Shown here one piece after another: positions 24,709-35,600 of a stretch of DNA of 64,000 nucleotides. How positions within the stretch are numbered: position 1 is the stretch's first letter; each line of letters opens with the position of its first letter. Source of the stretch: Rhabditophanes sp. KR3021 (Eukaryota; Nematoda; Chromadorea; Rhabditida; Alloionematidae). The position numbers and the translations under genes are program-made. The DNA is taken from positions 3,038,001 to 3,102,000 of the forward strand of contig CAUJLY010000006.1 of NCBI GenBank assembly GCA_963281155.1, written 5' to 3'. Below the pieces are notes generated by a model. That model made no database searches, had not been told where the DNA came from, and was given only the letters and a program-made list of their open reading frames with translations.

Positions 24709-25517
24709 ACAACTTCTTCAAATCGTAAATAATAATACCCAAAAAATAATCACCCTAACTTTAGTCCATTAAATCTTTATATACTCCAAATTTTTATATT
24801 AGAAAGAGATAATTTTAATAAATTATATGTATTAATGCACTTCAAAATATATTAAACATGTAAAAATAATTGTGCTTCTACAAAAATACTCTTAATTGGT
24901 AGAAAGGTTATTTATTACAACTTCACTCAAAATGACCATGACTAGACATTTAATTGCCTTTGATATTATGTTTTATAAAGAATTAGTGACATCAATAGCT
25001 TTACTCTTCATTACAAAATGAAAAAAACAATTCATTCGTAATAAGTAAGGAAATATACCGTCTGGTATGTTTTTTAAGAAAATATGAGGAGACAATAAAA
25101 GATCTTCTATTTGGCTTATAATTTCTCTTTTGTTGATTTTGTGCAATAGTGTGACTTTATGTTGTCAAACAAAACTTATACGAATGGATATTTAAAAAAC
25201 GATACAATATTTAGTAGCTTGATAGATAAGCTATTTTCCTTGACAAACTACTATATCTTCAAAATAGATAACACTGAAAAGAAGCCATACTTTTTTGCAA
25301 GCTTGTCATCTCTTAATTTAAATATTTTGAATGTACTCTGTTTCGAATAGGTTTCTTGAATATAATACTTTTGTCAGTATCATTTGGGTATGATGAAATT
25401 GACAAATGTGATTATTTCGTAGACAACAACCTTCATTTAAATAATTTTTTGTGATAAGAAAATAGAAAACTACGCTTTTTGTTTAACTTTACAGATAATC
25501 GTCACTTATTAAGCTAC
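24709..25517. other. Intergenic stretch after the channel gene
   Basis: About 800 nt with no supported gene. The frame 25159-25350 is low-complexity and probably chance. AT content rises just after the channel stop, with AATAAA-like sequences near 24817, consistent with a 3' UTR. Confidence 0.45.
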
Positions 25518-25540
25518 TATAAATACACGTTCGTTACATT
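25518..25540 (+). promoter_or_regulatory. Candidate TATA box of the oxygenase gene
   Basis: TATAAATA begins at 25518, about 73 nt before the ATG at 25591, with a pyrimidine-rich possible initiator (CGTTACATT) near 25532. No acceptor-like site precedes this ATG, unlike several neighbouring genes, so a directly capped, TATA-driven transcript is plausible. This is inference from spacing only. Confidence 0.4.
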
Positions 25541-25590
25541 AATTTTTATCTTGTATAATAAATTACTTTAATTGGCCAAATACTCTTGAA

Positions 25591-26535
25591 ATGCAATCTA
25601 TTCCTTCTGTTGATCTACGTGAATTTCTTTCTGAAGACTCTTCAAGAAAACAACAATTCGTTAAAGATATTGGTGCCGCTTTTTCTGATATTGGATTCGT
25701 AGCATTGAAAGGGCATTTTTTGGAGAATGATTTAGTTTCTAATTTGTATTCTGAAATTGAACAATTTTTCCAACTCGAAAATAGAAGCAAATATGAAATT
25801 CCTGGTATTGGCGGGCAACGTGGTTTCGTAAGTTTCGGAAAAGAACATGCCAAAGGAAGATCAGAAGGTGATCTCAAAGAATTTTTCCATTTTGGACAAT
25901 ATCTAAGCGAAGGATCTAAGTATGAAAGTATGTATCCTCCAAATGTTACTGTCACAGAACTACCTAATTTTAATGCCGTCGGTAAAGAAGTCTACCAAAA
26001 ACTTGAAATGACTGGAGTTGTTGTTTTAAGGGCACTCGCTTTATTCTTGGAATTAGATGAGCACTATTTTGACAATTTGGTTAAGGATGGTAACTCAATT
26101 TTGAGACCAATTTACTATCCAGGTATTAAGGAAGATCCTAAGAGTGCCGTGAGAGCCGCTGCGCACACGGATATTAATTTGATAACCTTACTTATGGGTG
26201 CCCAAGGACCAGGTCTTCAAGTTCAAAATCACAATGGTGACTGGATTGATGCTACAGCCCAACCCCACGAACTCATGATTAATGTTGGGGATATGCTGTC
26301 TCGTTTAACAAATAACAAATTAAAATCAACCGTTCATCAAGTAATTAATCCACCTAAAGAATTAATGGCATTTCCAAGATATTCAGTTCCTTTCTTTATG
26401 CATCCAGTTTGTGACATGTCTCTTAATTGCCTTGAAAGATGTGTTGATGAAGCTAATCCTAAACTCTTTACCGACACGTCAGCTGGGGAATATTTACGTG
26501 AACGTTTAATTGAATTAGGCTTAATCAAAATTTAA
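25591..26535 (+). CDS. 2-oxoglutarate/Fe(II) oxygenase, isopenicillin-N-synthase type
   Basis: A single uninterrupted frame of 314 residues starting MQSIPSVDLREFL. The N-terminal DIOX_N-type half is followed by a 2OG-FeII oxygenase core. Iron ligands are H192, D194 (AAHTDINLITLL) and H249 (STVHQVINPP); the 2-oxoglutarate-binding R263-x-S265 is in FPRYSVPFF. All catalytic positions are intact. The family oxidises small molecules and the substrate cannot be told. The motif set (GQRGFVSFGKEHAKG, NVGDMLSRLTNNKLKST and the C-terminal AGEYLRERLIELGL) resembles, from memory, bacterial and especially Bacteroidota members more than animal enzymes. It is the only sizeable intronless gene here. Flanking genes are clearly eukaryotic and a TATA-like element precedes it, arguing against simple contamination. 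Horizontal origin is an inference. Confidence 0.9.
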   Translation: MQSIPSVDLREFLSEDSSRKQQFVKDIGAAFSDIGFVALKGHFLENDLVSNLYSEIEQFFQLENRSKYEIPGIGGQRGFVSFGKEHAKGRSEGDLKEFFHFGQYLSEGSKYESMYPPNVTVTELPNFNAVGKEVYQKLEMTGVVVLRALALFLELDEHYFDNLVKDGNSILRPIYYPGIKEDPKSAVRAAAHTDINLITLLMGAQGPGLQVQNHNGDWIDATAQPHELMINVGDMLSRLTNNKLKSTVHQVINPPKELMAFPRYSVPFFMHPVCDMSLNCLERCVDEANPKLFTDTSAGEYLRERLIELGLIKI

Positions 26536-26779
26536 TTTAAAAGAATGATAATAAATTTTAAACAAAAAAGAGCGTTGATTAATGTAAACCTACTTTGACA
26601 CTTATGAACAGAGTACAAAAAAATATTTTTTTACCATTTGTGGTCATCCCTTATTAGTCATCATAGCAAACGAACCCTTTAAACTCTTAATTTTATAAAT
26701 ATGCCACTAGACTCAGTTTTTTCATAACATCAGTTTAAGGCTCATTCCCAGAGCAAGTCTGTCAAAAATCAAGTCTTCG
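26536..26779. other. Oxygenase 3' flank
   Basis: Short AT-rich flank. On the reverse strand a small coding-like frame (IAPGERVEDLIFDRLALG, about 26722-26800) lies next to the Argonaute relic and may be a further decayed piece of it. Confidence 0.3.
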
Positions 26780-27334
26780 ACCCTTTCACCCGGAGCAATA
26801 TATATTTTATGAAAATTCTGTTAATGCAGTTTGAAAGCCACGGTATTTTTATACTTAAATCATTAAACAGATCTTTGATATCTCTTTTCTGCTCGACAGG
26901 AGAGGCATTAAATTTTTCACGAAAGAAATGTTACAGACTAAGATACTAATTTACGGAATTTAAGGTTTAACTATAAGGAAATAGTCACTTCTATTTTAAA
27001 CTAAAAGGCAAATTTACGTTTATAAAAATCAGCAACAAAATAAATCTTCATTGGGAGATAATTGACAATCTTCTTACCACTGTCTTTTTCAATACTTCTA
27101 AATTCAACGAGTGGGTAACCAGGAAATAGAAGCTTTATTCCGTGCTTTGTTTGAAAGTATTCCTCAGCAGTAATACGTGCTCCATTAAAGTCAAAAGTCT
27201 TGGTTCTTGCAGTTTGGGTAGATACTCCACTAATTCTAACAGTTTTGCCAACATTATAATTCCCATTTAATAAAAACACAGCTTTATGTTTCCTCTTGGA
27301 TAATAAAATTGGTACATGGTATATTGGATGCCAC
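26780..27334 (-). pseudogene. Argonaute fragment: PAZ domain and part of linker 2
   Basis: From a possible acceptor (TTGCCATAG) above 27334 the reverse strand is open to a TAG at 27001. It contains FDFNGARITAEEYFQTKHG, then IKLLFPGYPLVEF, then NYLPMKI. This order (F-x-F-DG..., EYF...K, L.YP.LP, YLPM) is the C-terminal half of an Argonaute PAZ domain. Below it, at about 26931-26790, another frame reads FREKFNASPVEQKRDIKDLF, which resembles the linker-2 segment that follows PAZ. No MID or PIWI domain exists before the oxygenase gene, and no N-terminal domain lies to the right. It is therefore a truncated relic, or less likely a few exons of a gene with missing parts. The PAZ match is fairly clear; the linker match is weaker. 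Confidence 0.6.
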
Positions 27335-27479
27335 CTATGGCAATGATTATTTATTTTATTTAAAAGATATTATAAATATCAAAAAAATGCCTTAACATAA
27401 ACTATATAACACAATTTAAACCTAGCTCCTGAGGTAGAGACTTAAATAATGCTCTATTACAAGCTAACTTAATCACATT

Positions 27480-27733
27480 TGATACTTTTCTTCTTTTCAT
27501 GATGAATATTCCTAGGAATGTCCAAGTATCTGTCTCTTGGTCGTCCCACTGTTTTTTTAGAAGGACACCAGTTAAGTGTGATCTTTGACAGGTCGTTGTT
27601 ATTGCTCCTAAGCTAGTGGGCAATGAATCGAGTCTTCAGTTCAATGACGTAATCTCTTATTCTTTTGATCTTACGTTCTTTATACAAACCCAGATTGTGG
27701 GTTCTTTCAGCTGCATCTTCATTGCAGAGCACC
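27480..27733 (-). mobile_element. Degraded non-LTR retrotransposon (reverse transcriptase C-terminus)
   Basis: Reverse-strand reading gives NLGLYKERKIKRIRDYVIEL then KTRFIAH, a stop codon, and in the same frame LSKITLNWCP then KTVGRPRDRYLD. The pattern of a basic helix, an E-L-K-T-R-W-like block, then a GRPxxRW-like motif is typical of the C-terminal region of endonuclease/reverse-transcriptase elements. An internal stop and missing upstream domains show it is dead. It adjoins the Argonaute relic, so the stretch 26.8-27.7 kb looks like a graveyard of insertions. Confidence 0.5.
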
Positions 27734-28838
27734 TGTCCTTAAAGATCCTTTTCATTATTACGAATCACTAAGGAATCTCGGCGGACTAATAGTGAGTTGA
27801 AGATGTAATTATTGTATGTACCATTTAATTAGGTTTCCTATCTGTAAGTAAAGACATGGAGAACGACCTGTAGTCAAATTACAGTTTAACACATACGTTG
27901 GGACTTTTTAAATCATAATCTTGACTTGTTTTTGATATTTCTCGAATTATTTAAATAAGCTGTCTTTAATACTTGCTAAGGCATAACCTAGCTAAAGTAT
28001 TCTTAACTAAAACGAATTAAATAGAGTTTTAACTTTATAAAATGTTTATTTATTTAAAATTTGTATAGCGTAAGAATTTTGATAAGATTTTAAACAAATC
28101 ACACAATATACTAATGAACTAATTCAAAGAATAAATGATATAACCACAGGAATAATTTTATCCAACATATTTATATATAGTTTAATATTATAAAAGGTTG
28201 TTGTAAATTATGAAGCCTAGTTGTGAACCAAATTTCCAGGCAAATTGACAAACATTATTTTGAATGTAGAGAGGGAGGAATAATTGAAGAAGTGCTCCAA
28301 ACCACATTGCCAACACTTGACTGCTTCTTTGGTTGTTGTTATTTTTGATTTCAAGGAAATAAGGACTTCTAGAGGGGATGGCATTTTTCAATGATACAAT
28401 AAACGATTTTTAAGAAATTCAAAAATGTAGCAACACCATTTGTTGATGGTGTATAATATTCAGTGACAAAAAAGATCTATTATATAATATAAAAGTCGCG
28501 TTGGAGAGGGAACAAGTTTTAGGATCATTAAATAATGGATGAAATGAATGAAATATAAGATTGATAAAATAAAATAATTACTGTGTTTTGATCATAATAA
28601 TTTGGATACTATTTAATTCATATCGAGTGCATTAAACTATTTTTGATTGTATTACACTTTTTTGTTGTTTTTTTGTTCAAGTTCAGATGGTTCGTGATTT
28701 TTTGTTGGTGTAGATAGTGTGAATGCAGACTTTTTGTCATGGGATAATAAGACAGGACATTTTTATTTTTTTGTTGCGCAAAGTTTTACAAAGACATTAA
28801 TTGTTTGTTGGACTGTGGTGTTAGTTGCACACGACTAA
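27734..28838. other. Calcineurin 3' flank / UTR region
   Basis: There is no supported gene. A reverse segment at 28188-28391 stays open in two frames but has no known motif. The T-rich run at 28650-28790 on the forward strand is A-rich on the sense strand of calcineurin and probably holds its 3' UTR and poly(A) site. Confidence 0.4.
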
Positions 28839-31800
28839 TTAGCTGGCCGAACTTCCTGAGGATTGTGGAGGCATATTGGGTTTGCGAGGTTGTGGTGAAG
28901 TGGACGGCGATGAGCGTGAACTTCCCCCTGACGTTCCAAAGTTCATAGATGGAGGCATTCTTTCGTTGATCTTGTCTAGACGCTTTGCTTCATCGAATGA
29001 CTGAATGCAATGTCCAGGCTCGACTCCATGAAGAGCTGAAATTAAAGGGATGTAAATAATGTTAATGGAAACCAAATGATAGCTCTCATGTATTTTTAGC
29101 TTTACATGACCCAATATAACTGCTCCTTCAGAATTAAACTTTTTACTTTACTTACTTTCTTCTAACGTCTGACGTCCTCCAGAAAGAATACCTTGTGGCA
29201 ATTTACCATGTGGATTTAACCCTTTTAATTGAACTACCGTTTCATTTTCAGTTCTGATTAAATAAAACAATTAATGCGATATGATTAATATCAGACTCAA
29301 GACTTTATTTAGTACTTTTCAATGGACATTTTCAACGTAAAGAAAGACGCTGGCAAATTAATTGTTAATAGTGTGTAAGTAAGTAAAGTAACCATTTAAA
29401 CTGACTGAGGAATTACATTGGTATGACAAGCTATCATCCGAATTGTTAATAAAATAATATCAACTAAACTACAAATCATACCCTTTTGAATTCCACGACT
29501 GCCTTCTTGTAATGCTCCCATTGGTAATGAACCAGTTGGAGTAAGACCCTTCAATTGAAGGACAGTTTCGCTCTCTTCCCTATGAATGTTAGAAAGCATA
29601 TAAGACGTGTAAATATTGTTATAGTTTTGTTAAACAAATTGCAAATTAAATTATAAATTAGCCAAGTAATTTATGTGGACGACGTGCAACATCAACTTTG
29701 ATTTCTTTAAAACATACCTCAATACTGAGAAAGCACGGGCCATCTTTCCAATTGCTCTGATCTTGTGCTTAATGACCTCTTTTCTAGCGGCTGGAATTCC
29801 TCCTAAAGTAGGAGGTAATTAATAGATTGGGATATCAAGTGAATTTGAACACAGGTGTGCAAAAATCTGTATATACAAAAGCTTCCAACAATAACACTCA
29901 AAATATATAATTTTTTACGAAAAAGTGTTGCTGGTGGATATAAATAATGTTTAAGCAAAGCACTGCACACATAAGAGTTAAAGTGATGTAAATTCTTTCT
30001 ATAGGTATGAAACCTTCAAAAAATTCATCTCTTTATTTAGCATGGGATTAAAAAAGGAGAATAGTGTTGGGGGTTTTATCAACATGGTATTGTTTGTTAA
30101 TATTTGCAGTTAGGTTATTAAGCAAAGCATTATAAACTCCAAACTGAAGCTCGACAAGTGGTAAATATGGTATTACAAAACTACAAAGCATTTGGTAAAG
30201 GACGGACATTCAGGATAAAAAGTATCCTCTAAAAATCGGCAAAAACTCACCTTCTCCGCCTGAAGAAAATCAAATGAACATAAAACATAGTATTAATACA
30301 TATTCATGTGAATTATTATTATTTTTTGTGAATTGTGCTCTGTTAGCGCATACTTAACCTCTCAACTTTATTCTACTACTAATTTCCCGAAAAAGAAATT
30401 GGTTTTTAGTTTAAGAGTGGGGCTTTCACATTTCATTTGTACAAAAATTAATGTTGCATGCAACATTGACTTGTCATTCGACCTTTTCAAACATATTTTA
30501 ATAATTCATTTTAGCTTACTAGAGTCTAACGTCTTGCAGTGCTTAACTCATCATATTTTTTGTATATAAGAGCACTCTACCTAACTGTGTCAATCACTAA
30601 TATAAGATGCTTCAACAGTTGTTAAAGGCATGAAACTCGTTGACTGATCTACAATTCAACATTCGTAACTTACCCTCGAAAGTATCATCTCCATCGGTAA
30701 GAAGTTCATCATCTGAACAAATATTCAAAATGTGAACGAGCATTTCAGTTACTAAAAAATATTAATCACCAAGCACACTTCAAACTTACCTTTTTCTCCA
30801 ACAAAAGGTAGTGACCATGTAAAGACATCCATAAAATTAGGCAGCCAATAAGGATGTTGAGAACAGTTGAATTGTCTGATGTTCATAACATTATTTTCAT
30901 ACTTTAATATGGCTGCTTTATTGTTATATACATCAAGATAATTAGGAGCAGAAAAAATAGTGATTAAGGAAGGAAAACCAGTAGCTTGCGACTTTCGATA
31001 CATTCGATATCCAGCATCTTGTGCTTCATGGGCGCGAATGATGGAAAGGAGGTTGTTGTGTTGGAGGAAGTCGCAACAAGCAGCATAACTGTAGAAGTAA
31101 GAACAACCACGGACAGAATTGTGGGAAAATTGCTCACTATTTCTTTCATTGCCGAAGTCTTCCAAGGGATCCGACCACAACAAGTCGCACATTGGGCCGA
31201 ACGCTGGAGGTTCCTTGAAACGGTCCAATCTTTTGATGTCATCTAAGGTATGAATTTCGGGAGACAAACCTCCATGAACACAAAGAAACTGTTGGTTCAT
31301 CAATGCTGCTAAGGGGAGAGCATCAAAAGACTCCATGCAAACATCATAAACCCGCTCAGAGTATTTAATCTTACATTCTTGTTTGAAGGTAAAGTATTCA
31401 GTTAAATGACGGCACTCATGGTTTCCTCTCAGAAGAAACAAAGTATTTGGGTAGCAAATCTTTAATGCCCAGAGATAGAGAACACACTCGATCGAGAAGT
31501 ACCCCCTATCCACGTAGTCTCCTGCAATAAATAAATTAATACAAATATTGCATATGTTAATTTATAAATCAAAATATGGTCATTATTAATTGATAAATAA
31601 AAATATCGCCATTATAATTGATAAATAAAAATATCGCCATTATTAATTGATAAATAAAAATATGACCATTTACTTACCTAAAAATAAGTACTTGGTGTTC
31701 GCAGGTGAACCTCCGACCTCAAATAGCTTCATCAAATCGTAAAATTGACCATGGATATCGCCACACACTGTTACGGGGGCCTCAATGTCGAGCATAGTCT

Positions 31801-32618
31801 TCTCACCTCTGAAGAGCAGAGAGCACTCCTGGATGATTTTGATTGCACATTCTTCCTCAACTCTTCCTTCTTTGATAAAATGTTCTTTCAGAACTTCAGA
31901 GCGTGGTTTACCCGTTCTTTTGTCATACACATCTTCAATGGACAGTCGCTCACTAACTGGGAATTGAACACCTACAAGACAAATATTAATAAATAAATAT
32001 TAGTGAACATCAATAAAATTATAATACATTTTAAATAGATAAAAAGTTTGAGATAAAAGAAAGGGAAATTATTAAAGAACTGTCAAAGGAAATTATTAAT
32101 AGAACTATTAACAAAACTATTATTAGCAAAGCTATTATTAACAAAACTATTATTAACAAAACTATTATTAAAATAACTATCAAAGGAAGTTATTAGGAGA
32201 ATTAATAAGCATCACACTCTGTGTTTAAAGAGCTCTTAATATTATTTATGAAAGGTCGTGGTCGGCCGTTTATTAATAATATAAATATTAATTTGATTAA
32301 CATCCGTTAATAATATTATTAAAATGGCTAGTTAAAATAATAATAGAATTATAGATAATTTTGGATAATTTGATTAGGTCTTGTTAATAAGATTAGGTTG
32401 TGCCTTAACTCACTTTTAATAACTCTATCGGTAGTAGATTTATTGTCACGACCAGTGCTGGATGAATTAGAAGAAGCAACTGTGGTGACTGTTACAGTCG
32501 TTGCTGAATTTGTTCCCGTCGTATTTGATGTAGCTGCATTGGTGGTGGAAGATCCTGCCGAACCTGAGCCAGTGGTTGGTATAGCATTATCCATGGCACT
32601 CGATGCCGAACTGGACAT
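28839..32618 (-). CDS. tax-6: Calcineurin A (Ser/Thr phosphatase 2B catalytic subunit)
   Basis: Exons in order: 32618-32414, 31971-31678, 31521-30790, 30751-30674, a 9-nt exon 30259-30251, 29802-29718, then either 29579-29482 or 29253-29156, and last 29035-28839; all phases agree and the product is 565 residues. The N-terminus is a Ser/Thr/Asn-rich tail of about 68 residues. The PPP catalytic core has [21 protein letters not shown] and SAPNYLD. The calcineurin-B-binding helix is [16 protein letters not shown], the calmodulin-binding region includes [20 protein letters not shown], and the autoinhibitory domain includes [17 protein letters not shown]. The enzyme is calcium/calmodulin-activated and dephosphorylates cytosolic targets with calcineurin B. 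The single-gene call is secure. The C. elegans symbol is used for orientation only. Regulation by alternative splicing is described under the separate exon entries. Confidence 0.95.
29156..29253 (-). CDS. tax-6: Calcineurin alternative exon version 2 (autoinhibitory segment)
   Basis: A 98-nt exon with acceptor TTTAATCAG and donor GTAAGT. It completes an Arg codon and encodes [20 protein letters not shown] then [12 protein letters not shown]. About half the residues match version 1 (29482-29579). The C-terminal part ([10 protein letters not shown]) is closer to the usual calcineurin sequence, while its EESE and TPTG positions are changed. Equal length and phase, sequence similarity and adjacency show an exon duplication used in a mutually exclusive way. 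Confidence 0.8.
29482..29579 (-). CDS. tax-6: Calcineurin alternative exon version 1 (autoinhibitory segment)
   Basis: A 98-nt exon with acceptor CATTCATAG and donor GTATGA. It completes an Arg codon and encodes [20 protein letters not shown] then [12 protein letters not shown]. This version keeps the EESE and LKGLTPTG motifs of the conserved metazoan autoinhibitory segment just after the calmodulin-binding region. It has the same length and phase (2 in, 1 out) as the version at 29156-29253. Joining both would shift the frame, since 98 is not a multiple of three. Confidence 0.8.
30251..30259 (-). CDS. tax-6: 9-nt microexon of calcineurin A
   Basis: On the sense strand the nine bases GCGGAGAAG are bounded by a strong acceptor (TTTTCTTCAG) and a strong donor (GTGAGT). 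The upstream exon ends in phase 1 and the downstream exon begins with two bases of a codon, so inclusion adds exactly three residues (Gly-Gly-Glu in [15 protein letters not shown]) and skipping gives [12 protein letters not shown]. It lies between the calcineurin-B-binding helix and the calmodulin-binding region, where vertebrate calcineurins also vary by splicing. Confidence 0.65.
31560..31670. repeat. Short tandem repeat in calcineurin intron 2
   Basis: A unit of about 35 nt (AATTGATAAATAAAAATATC followed by GCCATTATT) is repeated three to four times between the exons at 31521 and 31678. One copy has GACC or GGTC in place of GCC. Confidence 0.8.
32085..32195. repeat. AACTATTATTA-type tandem repeat in calcineurin intron 1
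   Basis: A 15-17 nt unit (AACAAAACTATTATT) occurs about five times with drift (TTAGCAAAGCTATTATTAAC and so on). The repeats lie in the intron between 31971 and 32414. They look like simple-repeat expansion rather than a mobile element. Confidence 0.75.
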
Positions 32619-35600
32619 TTATTCGTTAATTTAGTAATGCGAAGATTAAAAGCAGAACCTAATGCTCGGCTTAATATACTTATCAACCTGAAAAAACAAT
32701 AACTAAATTAAAAGTTCGTATTAAGTGATAAAGTTAAACGATTGTTCCAATTATTGCAGTCATATTATTATGAACAATATTATTAACACAATTATTATAC
32801 TTGAAGACAATTGCGAAATAATGAAGTGATTGGCAATGAAGAATGTCGTTGAATCGCGCACGAATGTTATCAAGGAACGATGTATCAGCCAAACCCAAAA
32901 ATGGTTGTGTGATAAGGATGTTTAAGAATATGAATGGTAAGACGGTTGATATTAATATTGGTTAGTGAAAAGCAAGGAAGTATACAAATAAACAGTCTAG
33001 TCACATCTTGAATCACATGGATATATACAAGACTTTGGTGGCATAAACGAAATAAAATATAGATAACGATTAAAAGCGAGAGTTCGTTAAAAGGCCACTC
33101 TCACATATACCACAAGATATCTTGTTGTCTTGACTTTACCAGTACCATCATCATATCACATTATCATAGTTGTTCTCTTCCATCTCTTCTCCATACCATC
33201 AATAACATCTTTAAAGCATCTACTAAAATTAGAAACATAATTCTTTATCCTTAAAAGTATGTGCGACGAATTCCATAAACAATAAATATTCAAAAGCACA
33301 TTGTTTTTGTTTAGTACAATAAAAATGAAAACGTAAGAAGATAAACGGGCATTTACTTACACAACAAATACTTTTGTCTCTCTCTTCTACTAATATAATA
33401 CTCATCATGATTGTTGTCTACTACAACTAATGATAAAAGCAATAACTAGTGGCACAACCCACTTATGATTGCAACAACAAATATTGTACACAAGTACATA
33501 TCTCATTAAAAGCAAACTCATTATCAAAATAAAAAAGCGAGGGTGGATGAATAATGAGACACTTTTAAATGGGCAAAAAATATAATATGCATTTATTTGG
33601 ATAATATTAAAACACTTTAAAATAAATAATGTGATACACCAATCAGAAGGCATATTTTAATATTAGTATTAGTGCATCTAGTTAATATGCATTCATCCAA
33701 TCAAATCTCGTACACTTATTACATCCAAAAATATTTGTCTGGCAATAAAGAACGAAAGGTTGTTACAAAAAATAGAAACAATAAATGTGTTGTGTTAAGA
33801 GGAGTGATTTGGATGTTGGTATCATCACTAATAAGACATGCATTTTGCATTAATAAACATTAATATCAATTAATTTTGCGAATAATCTCCCATCACATAA
33901 AGTATTGTGTTATGACATTAATAGATGAATGTGATAGCGCAACTACTTTTTACACTAGCTTTCATTTTAATCTTATCTATCTGCTACTGCTGGGCTTGCT
34001 CTTATTATGAGTATAAAAATGACCGTTCACATAATCCTGAACACATCGGCAATAAGATATGGTTGGTAGTGAAAGGTATACTACCTAGAGGTGATAGATA
34101 AAGTAAAAGAGACTTTATGGTGAATGGGGAAAGATGGCAATTGTAATGGTCGTAATAACCTATACAGAGAAGTCGCGGGTTCTTACTTTGGGTCGTCTCT
34201 GTCTCGGTTTGTTTCTGTTAAAGAGAGTGGCCGGACATACGATTCCGCTCTTTGTTTTGCTGCCAGCTTGGTTGAAAACCTTGAAGTGATAGTTAATAAA
34301 GTATAAGCAGGCAAAAAGCTGGATAATAATAAGACTCGGAGTCAAGGCTATATCACTAGCCTATATAACTCAATCGGCCGTCTTTTTCTTATAAAAGTAG
34401 ACCTCTCGCTAATGGGAACTACGACCGATGATAATGGTGGTGCGGCGCGAGAACCTCAACACGAGACACTACATTTCGCTTCTTTTGAGTGGAAGCTGAA
34501 AATGAAATGGCGGTAGAAGGCCACACCACAAACAACTCCCGAGACGTGTGCAATTATTAGCAGTGAGTAGCCTTCTAATGTTGTCTTGTTAATAAAAGCC
34601 GTCGCCTAGGACCGCACCAATATCAATAAACCAGCATTAGCTGTCATTTTAAAAGCTGAGCTGTCTCTTAAAAAATGTAGTAACATGGCTTGCTTAATTT
34701 TATACTTTCTTTTAACCTCTTTATATCAAAAATTCAATCTGTTGCCGTTTTATCCATTTATATTTAACTTTAGTAGCTCCTGAATCTTTTGACTTCACTT
34801 AATTACTTAAATATTAAAGTAATAAACATATTTTTCCTGAAATCATAAAATTAGTTAACATATGTAAGATATATACATATCGAGAAAATATTATTCAAAT
34901 GTGCAAACCGGGATCACTAAACATAAACATAAGTTGACGTCAATATTAATTGAATCAAGTTTAATTATACTACAAAAAATATGCAATTTATTAGTTACTA
35001 GGAAAACATGTACACATTTTACTTTTACAGCCACTTTAACCATAACAATATTCGACTTAATTTATTGGATTAGTCAGTCGAAATATTTATTTTTTACCAT
35101 TTATTTAGTCAAAATGACAGGTTAGAACAAATAAAAGTCGATTTAAGGAGATCTGATAGTTGGGGGAAAAGAAACGTCTAGGTAATAACTATATTTGAGA
35201 ATATTTGGATAGAAGCAAAGTGATAAGTAGCAACTAAAAAAGCTGCTGTTCTTTAAATTTGGTGAAATGTTATTAGGCAAGGGGAATAAAAAAATGAAGA
35301 GAACAGTGGTTATTTGAATTTAAGATTTATACATGAGTTATCCTTAAAAAGAAAATGTATTATATCTAGGGTCTTTTATGTTAGGCGTTTTTAGATTAAA
35401 TGTATTATCAATATTACAAAAGATATATATTTAATAGAAATGTATCTTTTATCTAAAATTGACGGTTTGAGGTAGGATGTGATAGGAGGCACAAGATATT
35501 GTCAAAGCAGTTTTCGAATACGAATATGCATACGAATAAACATCCAAGTATTCTAAAAACTTGAAATAATAATAAAAAATATGCATTGTAGTTATGACAC

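Noticed and set aside
34160..34345. Open frames on both strands inside the GC-richer island
   Set aside because: No ATG context, splice pattern or recognisable motif; they open in both directions as expected when stop codons are rarer in less AT-rich DNA.
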